Origin: Symsagittifera roscoffensis
Taxonomy: Eukaryota; Xenacoelomorpha; Acoela; Convolutidae
NCBI RefSeq assembly: GCF_963678635.1
Contig: NC_087062.1
Span: 46,401,758-46,465,757 of the forward strand
DNA: 64,000 bases
Direction of reading: 5' to 3'
Shown: positions 42,570-53,050 of the stretch, in pieces
Numbering within the stretch: position 1 is the stretch's first letter
Layout of the letters: each line of letters begins with the position of its first letter
The notes under the pieces: generated by a model
Told to the model about the DNA's origin: nothing
Databases searched by the model: none
What the model saw: the letters and a program-made list of their open reading frames with translations, nothing else
Made by a program: the position numbers and the translations under genes

Positions 42570-43603
42570 TCAATGAGCGAAATGAAACTAAGGAGCGAGA
42601 AAAACCTCGATGGCGATCAATGGCGGAGCGCCGAGGCCGGATCCGCGAGCGAGACATTTTGGACCCCTTTGACGAAGGAGAACGGACGCTTATTTGACCC
42701 GACTTTGAGCCGAGCGAGGACCTCGAGCGGGAGGAAGTTGAGAGGACGGAGGAACGTTCCGAGGTCGAGCCGCGAGAGGAAGTGTTATTCAAGGGAATGT
42801 CCAAATGGGAGACCAAGAGTCATAGGTGGAGGAGAGAAAATTCACATTCAGCTAATACCCACTCATCTCTGGCCAAGCAGAGCAACAACGCGATGATGTC
42901 GAGTATAAGCCCGAGTGAAGAACAACCGGGTTCGAAGGCCAAGAAGAGCTGGAAGTCTTTGTACGATGAGCGCATGGCGTCACTACGGGCTGAAGGTTTA
43001 TCTTCCAGTTATGACTACCCGGAGATAACCCATCCGGATGTGAACTTCACACCGTGCCCAAGGAACGACATGAGCAGGAAAGCGTCGTCCGCCTCGCCGA
43101 CCAGGCCCATGTCAGATGGGATAACGATGGGAGCGTCATCAACGTTCGACAGATTGATGACGTCGATGAGCAAGCAAAAAGGCGGTGCGTCATCAAGCAC
43201 CAGGCTGCAGCCGCAGTTGAACTCATCTTCTTTGGGACTAACCCCGTCATTTGGGGCCACTGGCGATATAAGTGACATGTTCGCTGGCGTAATGAATGGT
43301 CTGGATGAACTGAGACGGGACATGACTAAAAGAATAGATCAAGTTGACGAGAGAGCTCACCAGAGTCGAGAGAATTTGAGGGACGAACTAAGGCACGTGA
43401 AGTCGCAGGCAAGGGTTGATCAGGCTCAATTGATTTGCAACACCGATCAATGCTTGGCGGAGAGCCTGGCACAGGTATACAAGGAGTCACACGAAAGAGA
43501 GGCTGGGATGACGAGGGAGATCGAGCGATTGTTGAACGATCATGATAGTACCAACACCCACACGATTAATAGCCTGGAAAAAAAGGTTAGATGCCAAATC
43601 TGA
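42570..43603 (+). pseudogene. E2 gag N-terminal part with coiled coil
   Basis: The main open frame is 42,782-43,603. The frame also reads upstream through an acidic stretch (EDLEREEVERTEE) to a TGA near 42,695. An alternative frame from 42,570 (MSEMKLRSEKNLDGDQ) probably contains the real start, with an indel in between. Order: Ser-rich linker, GDISDMFAGVMNGLDELRRDMTKRI, then a coiled coil (ESLAQVYKESHEREAGMTREIERLL). The frame is lost at AAAAAAAGG (43,578-43,586), where one extra base separates it from the rest of gag. Confidence 0.65.
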
Positions 43604-46091
43604 CCTAATGATGCGGAAACTTGACGCGATCTTGAACGGGGGCAATTGGGAGGAGCGTTACAACCCAAGGGAGCGCTCACGCCATGCGAATGATGGAGAT
43701 GGTACGGGCAGCTATGCCAGAGCCCAGCAAAGCTCGAGAACAAACTACGAACCTAGGAATAGGGAGCGGCCAATGGCAGCCCCGTCGAGGCCTGGCTGGA
43801 CGAATCCAGTCCCGTCGGAGGCAGATGCTACTCCGGAGACAAGGTTGCCAACTGTGCCACAAGTCAGTTCAGTGCCAGATCTGACTACAGTCTCACAGGA
43901 CACGACGATGTATGCCTCGATGTTTGAGCCTCTGAACAGATCTCCTGAAACATTCATCACCAAGCTCTCGAAGTCAACCGAGAGAGGAGAGAGGTCAAGA
44001 AGAACACTGAAAAAGCCGAAGTCATATAAAGACGAGTCGGACGGCTGCATTGATACTTGGATAGAGGTGATGAAGTTGCACTTTGAGGAAGAGAGTCTCT
44101 CCAAGAAACAAGAGTGTAGCGCGCTATCAAGCAACCTGGAGGGCACTGCACTGAACTGTGTAATGGCGAAAAGAGCCAATGAGAGAGACAGCGCTCGCAA
44201 GATATTCGACATCCTGCTGAATCGTTTCGGCTCTGGAGTACAAGGGCACCAGGCTATGGTGAGGCTCGAAAAGAGGCGTCAAAGAGAAGACGAATCCATA
44301 GACAAATTTTTGGACGACCTTGAATTGCTTAGGAGGAGAAGCAATCCCGATGAGAGAATATCCGAGCGAAACTTGGCGATTGCTTCGAAGTTCATGGACG
44401 GAGTAAAGAGTGAGGAGTTGAAAACGATGTTGGCCACACATTTCACCCTGTCACTTGACCAGGTACCCACGCCCGATGATTTGCGTATGAAGTCACGCGA
44501 ATATTTACTCATAAAACCGAGGGCGCAATACCGTTACAGCAATTATGGTAACTATAGCGGGACAAACACTGGTGCGAACTCCAGTTGGTACAAACCTCGC
44601 GATGACATGGATAAGAGGAGGTCGTGTGCGAATTGTGGTTCGATGGACCATCACGTTTCCGCGTGTTCTGTATACAAACAGAACATGAGGGCAATAGGCT
44701 ACTTTCTCGAGGACGTCGACGCGACCGACGAGGATCACGAAGAGTACGTCAGAGGGCTCATCATGAAATATGGTCCGAGGTGTTTCTTCTGTAATTTGGA
44801 GGGACACTTCAAGTCGGATTGCACTCAATTTTGGGATGCAGTGGCGGACGCGAAACATCCCCGCCACGAAGAGACGCTTTCGGGTGTCAAGGCCAGTCGA
44901 GCACGTCTGATGAACGAGGCCGAGTCTCGGAGAAAGGAAACGACACCGAGCACTTTTACGACTAAGAAGGTAAAGAAACTGCCTGACGAGGTGGTAGCCT
45001 CGAACCTGGAGGCAGAGTCGGCTAGCCCACTCAAGGTGGATTACGGTCTGGCGGAAAGGACAGCGCTGCAGAATGTCAAACAGGAGCTAGCCACGAAAGA
45101 AGTGGAGCAATGGGTAAGGTCGGAGCTAGAGAGCACAGATCTTCGGGAAAGTTTTAACATTCTGGGTAAGACAACGAAAATAGAAGACAAAGAAGAACCC
45201 AGGAAACAGGGACTAAAACTGAACGTTATATCTGGGAGAACTTTTGGCATGACGAAGCAGGGGACGAAAATAATGTCCATTATCTCAGTCGCAGGGCACC
45301 AGGTGGTGAAGAACTTGAGTGAACCATCCGAGATTACACTAGTCCACCTGGACATCTATGCCGACTACCTGAAGGAGAAAGATCCCAAATTGGACTCCAG
45401 GGCAGTGCGAGCGCTGCTCACAACAGGAGGTCCAAGGCTGATGAAAGTGGATGGACATTACATCGATGTCCATGGCCCATACCCGATTCTAATGAATGTG
45501 GATGGCATCAATATCTACACAAAAGCTCACACAACTGATGCGAACGATCAGATTGGCCGGATATACATTGGTCAAGAGGAGCTGAAGGTTAGACGAATCG
45601 GACCAAACGCGATGCTCGAACAAGATGCGGTGCACATAGGTTGCGAGGCCGATCTGGCCGCACACGTGCTGGACGTGCAAGGCAGACAATTTTCAGTAAA
45701 GGGACTGCTAGACACGGGAGCAGTGGTTAGTGTCATGCCAGTCAAAACTTGGACCGACATGGGTTTCGAGAGGTCGGATCTCATACCGACAAACATCAGG
45801 TTGGCAGCTGCCAATCAGGGAGCGATCTATGTGACTGGACGAACCCCGATCATTTCGCTGCAGCTCGGAGGAAGACATCTTTGGATGAGCTTCCTAGTAG
45901 TGGAGAATTTGGACAGATCTGATCAGTTCATCTTAGGAAGGGATTTCGTACGCAACTTTGATGTCACGATCGATCTCAATGACGGGTTGATTAAGATCAA
46001 GGATCTTGAGAAAAAGTATGAAAAGAAACCCCTTAATAAGATCTTAATTAACCAGGCCAAGGTGCCGATTTTTTCTGGATCGAAAAGTTAG
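43587..46091 (+). pseudogene. E2 gag capsid, nucleocapsid and protease
   Basis: Open for over 830 codons. Capsid-like block EGTALNCVMAKRANERDSA, NRFGSGVQGHQAM, DESIDKFLDDLELL. Two zinc knuckles, CANCGSMDHHVSAC and CFFCNLEGHFKSDC, both CX2CX4HX4C, about 50 residues apart. A region of about 230 residues without recognised fold follows (missing in E1). The aspartic protease has GLLDTGAVVSVMP, NIRLAAANQGAI and FILGRDF. The frame ends at SGSKS because of an extra T in the T6 run at 46,069-46,074. The upstream limit is set by the 43,585 frameshift, so its own start codon is uncertain. Confidence 0.85.
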
Positions 46092-47380
46092 ATTAAAACC
46101 AAACCAAGCCGTAGTAGCGACGTTTAGGATGAGGAATTTGAATGAACTCAGCAATGACAGACAGGTGTGTCTGGTAGCAAATCCAAACGGTAAAAGCTCG
46201 ACTATTTTAGGAAGAAGCTTCTCACTCACTCAGAGCGAACTGTGTGTGAGTGTGTTATTGAACACAGAAGCAAAAGCAGTGACAATACAGAGGGGAAAGA
46301 AACTTGGCTATGCTTTGCCTCTGAACACAGACTTTCAGAGTGTGGATAAATTGAAAAAGTTTGATGTAACTAAATGTCCATTGCATGCGAACCAAGAATG
46401 TATAATGAAGAGAGTAAATGAATTGAAATTTTCTAGGAAATTGTTTTCAATGAAGTCGGAAACAGATGATGGGATGTCTAGTTGTTCCAACTTTCCTGAG
46501 AGGCCGACAGAAACAGAGTTAGCAGCGAATAAACCGGTCCTACTTGAGATAGAACATTTGAAGGGTAAAATATCAGACAAGGAACTAGATTCGCTAAAAG
46601 CGGTGCTAAGTCGGAACGCAGACGTTTTTTCGAAACATAAGGCCGACATAGGTTGCTGTAATTTTGTAGAACACGAGATTGAGATAGAAGAGGGTTTGGT
46701 ACCTTATAGGGAAGGGGCGAGAAGAATGACCCCTCACAAGTCAGAAGCGTGTAGAAAGGAAATCGAGATGTTAATGGAGTATGACATGATCGAGCCGTCG
46801 AAGTCCCCGTGGGCTTGTGGCGTGGTCATGGGGAAAAAGAAAGGGGGCAACTCAGATTTTGTTGTGATTTCCGTTATCTGAACGCAGTGACTATAAAGGA
46901 CGCATACCCGATTCCCCGCATCGATGAGAGCCTATCCAAGCTGGGAGACGCGAAGTTCTTCACGACGTTGGATTTGGGCTCTGCGTTCTGGCAAGTGCCA
47001 CTCCGAAAGCAAGATCGAGAAAAAACAGGCTTCGCGTGCGAGCTGGGATTGTTCCAGTGGAAGAGGATGCCGTTCGGATTGTGCAACGCGACGGCCACAT
47101 TCCAGCGACTGATGGCCCAGGCACTCACGAGAGTCACTAAGAAATACGGGAATCTCATCATGTGTTATGTCGATGATGTCGTGATTGCAACACCAACCTT
47201 AGAAGATCATATAGAGAGGTTGGAGGAGGTGTTTTCTTGCATGAAGCAGGCGGGTCTGAAATGTAAACCCTCTAAGTGTGAAATCCTCAGAGATTCCTTA
47301 AAGTATCTGGGCCGCCTGGTGGATAAACATGGAGTGAGACCAGATCCTGAAGCGGTTGAAGCGGTGCTGACCTGAAAGGC
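46092..47380 (+). pseudogene. E2 reverse transcriptase
   Basis: Frame 1 carries FRMRNLNELS, HEIEIEEGLVPYREGARRM and YDMIEPSKSPWACGVVMGKK, then one G is missing from the G5 run at 46,843-46,847. The next frame gives LRFCCDFRYLNAVTIKDAYPIPR, DLGSAFWQVPL, LCNATATFQRLM and NLIMCYVDDVVIATPT with the YVDD catalytic pair, and LKCKPSKCEI. TGA replaces the Trp codon after AVLT (47,373). RT copies the element RNA into DNA. All RT motifs are intact at residue level, so the damage is limited to a shift and a stop. Confidence 0.9.
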
Positions 47381-48730
47381 ACCTAAAACAGATAACACAG
47401 CTGATGAGTTTTTTGGGATTCGCTAATTATTATCGAGAGTTCATCAAGGGGTATGCTGACAAAATATACCCCATGCAGCGGTTGATGAGAAACAAGGGCA
47501 AAAAGTTCACTTGGACTGATGAGGCACAAGTTTCATTTGAGAACATCAAACGTGAACTTTGCGAGGCACCGGTCCTCGGCATGCCAACAGAGAAGGGGAT
47601 GTTCGTGCTGGACACGGATGCATCAGTGGTTGCGATATCGGGCATTTTTCACCAGGAGCAGGAGTGGAACGGGAGAACAGTTCTTCGTCCGATAGCCTAC
47701 GGGAGTAAAGTCCTGAGTGATACTGAGATGAAGTACGGTGCACCAAAAGCGGAGATGTTTGCGGTAATCATTTTCGTGGAAAAATACAGGGCCAACTTGG
47801 GGAGTGCTCCCTTCAAGTTACGTGTGGATAATCGTGCCCTTGCCTGGCTGAAAACGTATTCGATGGACCAAAGTTATTTTGGTCGTTGGATGGTGCGCCT
47901 GGATGGATACCACATGATCATAGAGCACCGTACCCGTGACAAGCACCAGAACACAGATAGCCTCAGTAAAAAGACAGAATTTTATGAGCGCCTCGAGGAG
48001 AAGCAGGCTAACCAATCGGAAATCAAAAACGGGTTTTCATTTCTGGACAAGGAAACCTACGACAAACTGCCACTTACTAGGTGGTTAGATAAGTCAGGGC
48101 ATCCTATACCCGGACACCCTGACCTTCCAGTGGAGACGGCCGCGAAGATAAAGGTTTTAGCCAGAGGCGAGCCCGTTCCATTGGATCTGCTAGTACGATC
48201 CAATTTGGTACAGCAAGAACTTACCAGGCTGGGTATAAACAGCATGGCTCTATTGAACAGGACGGTGAACGTGGCGCCGGACGTCATGGGGAAGCTCCGT
48301 GATTTGTTGGACAGGGAAGTGGATAGGCATGATCGTGAGTGGATGGAGACCATGCAGCGGTTGACTGTCAATGAGAGAAAAGAGAAGAGGCCAGTGTCCA
48401 TTCGCAGCCGAGGTGTTGAACGGGATTGCAGGTCGATAGTCAACCAGCTGGTGAGCTCGATGCCGAAGGAGGTCTTGTTGAGAACTTCGTTCACTGAATA
48501 TGGGACACTGAATCAGACCCAAGCCACTGAGGAAGTCAGAATCAAGTCGAAATCTAGCTTCGCGAGGAGAGTGCATTTCACGGATGCAAAAGAAGTATAC
48601 GAGCCGAGTCCAGATTGTTCGTCCGGGGACGAGACAATGTCCGGGGAGTCTGATACCTTCGAGCCCGTCAAGGACGACTTGTTTGAGGAGTCAGAAACTT
48701 TTGAGCCCGTGACCAATGGACAGTTTTTTG
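47381..48730 (+). pseudogene. E2 RNase H and linker
   Basis: After an extra A at about 47,389 the frame resumes with MSFLGFANYYREFIKGYADKIYPM. RNase H: VLDTDASVVAISGI, DTEMKYGAPKAEMFAV, FKLRVDNRALAWL, TRDKHQNTDSLSKK. Then a linker (GFSFLDKETYDKLPLTRWLDKSG, PVPLDLLVRSNLVQQEL) unlike typical Ty3/gypsy pol and conserved in E1. The frame continues to a T6 run (48,724-48,729), where an extra T shifts it. Confidence 0.85.
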
Positions 48731-50028
48731 ACCGGGGAGTCGAGAAACATCTCAGACATTTTGGAATATGATGTTGGGGAATCAGTCGGCTCAAGTGTTG
48801 ACTCGAGGTCCCAGTCCTGGGACAACACATCTGAAACAACTTCCAATTCCGATGTGTCAGAGATCGCAATCCACTCCTTGTTGGTAGACTGGAAGCAGCG
48901 CGGGCTGGACCGAGAAACGCATCAGGACCAAGACAGGGACAGATACACCTCAGACGAAGAGGGCACTGTGGTAGATAGCAGTTTCGAGCTGATAGCAGTT
49001 TCGAAACGCCCAACCAGATTGGTGCCACATGGTACGGTCGTCCGTACCAATCTGGAACCATCTGTGCAGGAAGCGACGCCTTTGAAAAAGATATGGTGTT
49101 TCAAGTTGATGGACGATGCTCATGCTCCGGAAATAATGAGTGGGCAATTGAACGTGGTAAAGACGTATTTGAAAGCCAGGTACAGGCTGTCGGATCTCCT
49201 AAAGGCTCAACGAAATGATAGAATGACGAGCAGTCTGAAGAGATGGATCGAGAATGGAGCACCTGATAAGGGAGACTTGGAAGAGGACAGCTACAAGATC
49301 TTGAAGCAATTTTACCTGAAGAGAAGCGACTTGTTGTACCTGAACAAGGACGGAATCGTAGCCTGCAAACGTAAAGAGGAGGACAAGGTCCTTTATAAAT
49401 ACAATTCAATGGTGTTACCACAGTTGTACCAGACAGAATTGCTCTTTCGATTACATGATCAGATGGGCCATCAAGGCGTGGTCAAAGTGTACAACAGGAT
49501 AAAGAAACGATTCGAATGGCCGGGATTGAAGAAGGCTTGTGAGAAGTGGATTGCCGCGTGCCTGTCATGTCAGCAGGCGAAAGATCCCAGGAAACTAAGG
49601 TTCCTCCGACAGTCAATAGAGTCGTCGGGATTCAACGAGGTGGTGCAAATTGATCATCAGAAAATCTGCATGACAGCAACGGGCTATAATCAGGTGCTGG
49701 TAATGATCGAATATTTTACGAAGTATGCGGAGGCAGCACCCTGCATGACAGCATCGGCGAAGGAAACATGCGACCATTTGATAAATGTGTGGGTAGCGAG
49801 GCAAGGCTGCCCCATCACATTCCAATCGGCAAAGCATTCGTGGGTGATCTCACGAAAGAGTTAATGAAAAGGTCGCAGGTAGCGCAGGCCCACTCGACCA
49901 TTTATCACCCGCAAACGAATGGCCTAGTCGAGAGGCAAAATCGCACACTGGTATCCATGCTGAGAGTCTATTGCTCGCGCTACATGGATGACTGGGACAA
50001 GCACTTGCCGCAAGTGATGGGGGCTTAA
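48731..50028 (+). pseudogene. E2 integrase, catalytic Asp region deleted
   Basis: 48,716-49,864: acidic linker, then the zinc-binding HHCC region (LLFRLHDQMGHQGVVKVYN... CLSCQQAK) and the core start VVQIDHQ with the first Asp. At 49,825-49,830, where a D.G with the second catalytic Asp is expected after ITFQS, about 7 nt are missing, which removes that Asp and shifts frame. It resumes with AFVGDLTKELMKRS, then HPQTNGLVERQNRTL with the catalytic Glu. TAA at 50,026 follows PQVMGA. Not functional as sequenced. Confidence 0.85.
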
Positions 50029-51357
50029 AACAGCACGGAGCATTACACCACGGGAATAAGTTCGCACATGATGCAAACGGGTCACGAAAAAGCGCTTCCG
50101 TTGACGTTTTTCTACCCTGAATATGAGGGGAAGAGAACAGCACCGCAGACGTACGTGCGGGATGTTATTAGAAGACAGCAGGACCTCAATGACTTTTGTA
50201 GGAGGAACACGCAACAGGCGCAAATTAGACAAAAAAGGAGGTTTGATAAAAGAACAGCCGATGCAAAAGCCTACTCAGTTGGCGACTACGTCTGGGTGTT
50301 CCAGGAAGTGGTTCCACCAAAAGGAAACAAGAAATTATTAAAGAATTGGCGTGGTCCATTTCAGATAACAGAGGTGCACCAAGGAGGTCGCTTTTATCGA
50401 CTGAGCACTGGAAGAGCAGCTCATTACGAAAACATCAAACCACACAATGCCTCGTCAGAGGAGTGGTGCATCCCAGCGGACATGCAAGAGGGAGACTATT
50501 TGATAGTGGATCCTGCTTGTGAGGTGAATGAAAGGGGTACTCGCGATAAAAACGACGGGAATGAGGTGGTGGACGATTGCGACCTACCACTGGATCTGGA
50601 GTTGACCGAGCGAGTAGAGATGGACAATGAAACTCTACCTTATGCCGAGGAAGACTGGGATTGCCCGGAACAAATCGAAATTGGCAAAGGAATACAGCCT
50701 GATTTTCCTCTCAACGTGGAAACTCGCCAGAGCAAGAGAGGAAAAAACAAAAAGAAATACAATCCGTACGGCGAGGATTTCGTCGTAGACAGGATAGTTG
50801 TAAGTGATATGATGGACTCGCTGGTAGGACTGGACGAAGTGGCGGTGCTAGAAGAAATTGACTTGGTGAATGACATGGGTCAGGATTGGATCGACGATCG
50901 ATCAGAACCAGAAGTGGAGTTCGAACCAGAAGCGGAACAGACTCATGAGCAAGAACTAACGAACTTGCGGGTGCTCGAATGGCTCCATGATCTGCCGACA
51001 GATCCAAAAGAGACGATCCTGACAATTCAGGACGTCGATAAAGACGGAATCAAATACGTCAGTCATGACAATACCGAGTCCAACTGGGTCGCCCCAGATG
51101 GTCCTCTACGTGTTCCACAATCCAACCCCGATCTAGATTTTGGGCGATCGACGGGGATGTCGATGGATATTTTTGTCCGGGGAGTGGGGGTAGGACTCAC
51201 CCACACCGAAAATCTGATAATAAAAAAATTGAAATCGGCAAGAGAAACCGGAGAACTAGAGACAGAGCGCGAGAATGCTAAAAAAAACCACCTTTTGGAC
51301 GAATTTTTCAATCGTACTTTGACCTACCGAACCATTATTCAAACAATATCGTCATAA
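50029..51357 (+). CDS. E2 integrase C-terminus and long pol extension (429 aa from first Met at 50,068)
   Basis: The same frame as the preceding segment continues after the TAA. KAYSVGDYVWVFQ, RGPFQITEVHQGGRFYRL and ENIKPHN are the C-terminal integrase DNA-binding module. The following 300 residues are acidic, with a basic patch (SKRGKNKKKYNPYGEDFVVDRI), DWIDDRSEPEVEFEPEAE, TNLRVLEWL, TIQDVD and a near-terminal FVRGVGVGLTHTENLIIKK. The extension is conserved in E1 but belongs to no family I know. It may be a separate mature protein released by the protease. Confidence 0.75.
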   Translation, partial: NSTEHYTTGISSHMMQTGHEKALPLTFFYPEYEGKRTAPQTYVRDVIRRQQDLNDFCRRNTQQAQIRQKRRFDKRTADAKAYSVGDYVWVFQEVVPPKGNKKLLKNWRGPFQITEVHQGGRFYRLSTGRAAHYENIKPHNASSEEWCIPADMQEGDYLIVDPACEVNERGTRDKNDGNEVVDDCDLPLDLELTERVEMDNETLPYAEEDWDCPEQIEIGKGIQPDFPLNVETRQSKRGKNKKKYNPYGEDFVVDRIVVSDMMDSLVGLDEVAVLEEIDLVNDMGQDWIDDRSEPEVEFEPEAEQTHEQELTNLRVLEWLHDLPTDPKETILTIQDVDKDGIKYVSHDNTESNWVAPDGPLRVPQSNPDLDFGRSTGMSMDIFVRGVGVGLTHTENLIIKKLKSARETGELETERENAKKNHLLDEFFNRTLTYRTIIQTISS

Positions 51358-51778
51358 CGGACAGCGATTTCACGTGCGCTATAGCGATAACCGCGGAAGT
51401 AAGCTTCAAACAGCACTAGCGGCTGATTTCAAAAGAGAGTATAAGAACATCGAATTTTTATGGAAACAGAGGCCTGGTGTGGGAGGAATGATAGCGCTGC
51501 CCCCTGTTGCATTTTAGATACCAGGGAAATATTTGTGTTTCCTGGTTACCAAGGCCACTGATAGGCAACACGTACATACAGAGAGCTTGGTATTGGCCTT
51601 GACTCGAATTAGGGATTTTTTGGTTGAAAGAGGAGTGACCTCTCTCTCGTTACCAGTATATGCTCCTAATAGGGGAAAGCTACATCCGAGAGAGTTGTAC
51701 GCACTTGTACATGTGATATTTTCAGAAACTGACATAGAGGTTTACTTACATAAGAAATACTATCTGAGCATATGCTAG
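51336..51778 (+). pseudogene. E2 macro-domain-like region (TARG1/OARD1 type)
   Basis: Reading: NNIVITDSDFTCAIAITAEV in one frame, a base missing at about 51,410, then ALAADFKREYKNIEFLWKQ, an in-frame TAG at 51,515, IPGKYLCFLVTKATDRQHV, LTRIRDFLVERGVTSLSLPV, GKLHPRELYALVHVIFSETD. The strand-helix pattern and the motifs (Y..FLVTK, GV..LS.P, IF..TDI.VYL) follow TARG1-type macro domains, which bind ADP-ribose or deacylate it. The Lys of the TK motif is present; the catalytic Asp loop is replaced by PNRGKL. The two lesions are not shared by E1, so the ancestor had an open gene, either a pol extension or a separate product. Confidence 0.6.
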
Positions 51779-52246
51779 GAATTGCATTTGGCGATAAGTG
51801 GTTTTTATTAAGTTCACTTGATAAAAGTTAGTGTCAAGTTTTAGATTAGGATTAGGTTTTAGGTACAATATTAGGGATTATGTTTTTATATAATAGTGTA
51901 GATGTGTGATGTTTATGTGTTATGTTATTGTTATGATATGTTTTATGTTTTGTGTCATAAAAGACCTAGAATACTCCAGGTCATCAAGGTGACAGCGCTC
52001 ATTTGTGCTACCCTGACACAGATACAGGTGGACGATCCACCTTGGTGCTAAATTTTTAAATCAGAATTGAGAAGAGAATTTCAATGAAGAGTTTTAAAGA
52101 GTTGAATGATGTTTTATCCAAAAATGATAGTTTTAAGTCGCGACTTGTTTTTTAGATCTTGATTGATCAGAAATTGTTTATTGAATTCATTGAATCAAAC
52201 GAACCAGGAAGAAACTACACGACAACAAGAATCAACACGATAAGAA
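51779..52246 (+). other. AT-rich spacer before ORFa
   Basis: No coding signal. Contains gtgtgatgtttatgtgttatgttattg (about 51,905), homologous to the E1 spacer, and a long pyrimidine-poor stretch ending in ttgttttttag at 52,145-52,155. A putative splice acceptor lies there. Confidence 0.55.
52141..52170 (+). promoter_or_regulatory. putative 3' splice site before E2 cargo ORFs
   Basis: cttgttttttAG followed by atcttgattgatcag. E1 has the same arrangement (CTTTTCTAG then ATCCTGATTGATC), and in both elements ORFa starts within 100 nt. Sequence conservation in an otherwise diverged spacer supports a function. Confidence 0.45.
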
Positions 52247-52669
52247 ATGGGTGACACGAACGAACTAATGGAATTCCTCTCAGCGAGTCTAGGAGAGACT
52301 CTAGACGAGATCTATCAGCGGCTGATCGATTGTGACTTTACACGAGAAGACCCGGGGCTGGCGATGTTTGTGGTCGCGCTCCTCAATGCATTAGGACGAG
52401 AGGGTCGAGGGAATCGCCCTACAGAAGTCGTGTTGATGTTGGCCTTCGGTGAGTCCGGGACCGCCGAGAGAGGTCGAAACCGACTGATGAGATGGCGGCG
52501 TGAAGAAATGTCTGGCCACGACCTGGCTCGTGAGCCAGGACTAGGTGAACAGAGGGACCACCGGCTAGGCGAGATGCCCTTGCCGGTCCAACCTGCGCAG
52601 CCGCTCATCGGAGCAAAAAGACAACGTGAGGGTGAGCGAAATAGAAATCCAGACGTCGGAGACGATTGA
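52247..52669 (+). CDS. E2 ORFa, small protein with conserved N-terminal core (140 aa)
   Basis: Residues 1-65 align with the E1 ORF at 3,859-4,083 (LDEIYQRLIDCDFTREDP, AL.NALG, NRPTEV). The C-terminal half is basic and rich in Arg/Glu, without counterpart in E1. No known domain. The start is the first ATG after the putative splice acceptor. The helical core with a hydrophobic face may mediate assembly. It could be a non-enzymatic accessory protein; I cannot assign a function. Confidence 0.65.
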   Translation: MGDTNELMEFLSASLGETLDEIYQRLIDCDFTREDPGLAMFVVALLNALGREGRGNRPTEVVLMLAFGESGTAERGRNRLMRWRREEMSGHDLAREPGLGEQRDHRLGEMPLPVQPAQPLIGAKRQREGERNRNPDVGDD

Positions 52670-52705
52670 GACGTTGGAAAAGGAAGAGAGAGAGATCAGA
52701 GCGAG

Positions 52706-52888
52706 ATGTGTGCCAAACTCCAGGAGTATAGAGCCATAGCTCGAGAAAGAGACGAATGGAAAAAGAAATACGAAGATCTGCAGGTGGCCTACAAAGAGGA
52801 TGAAATAAAGCACCTGAAGGAGCTGTATATGGCAAAGGTGAGCCAAGTGTCACAGGAAGTTCTGGCGACAATGAAATCCTCGGAGTGA
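52706..52888 (+). CDS. E2 ORFb, 60-aa coiled-coil peptide
   Basis: Charged helix: EYRAIARERDEWKKKYEDLQVAY, then EIKHLKELYMAK. Matches E1 ORFb in ERD.WK....D and in position. It is 36 bp after ORFa and 162 bp before the SGNH ORF. The upstream reading in another frame (52,620-52,705) is also Glu/Arg-rich, so the N-terminus may be longer with an indel. Probably a structural helper. Confidence 0.5.
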   Translation: MCAKLQEYRAIARERDEWKKKYEDLQVAYKEDEIKHLKELYMAKVSQVSQEVLATMKSSE

Positions 52889-53050
52889 TCCAGCGACACA
52901 CGCCCCAAGACAAGAGTACAGGAGCTGTGTACATCGAGAGGGCCCGAGGCTCCTCAGCAGACATAACAGTCTGCTCCCAGTCAGAGGAACACGATACCAG
53001 ACCCTTCTGACAACTATCTCGCTCCTCAGTTCCAGGAATCATTCAATCAA

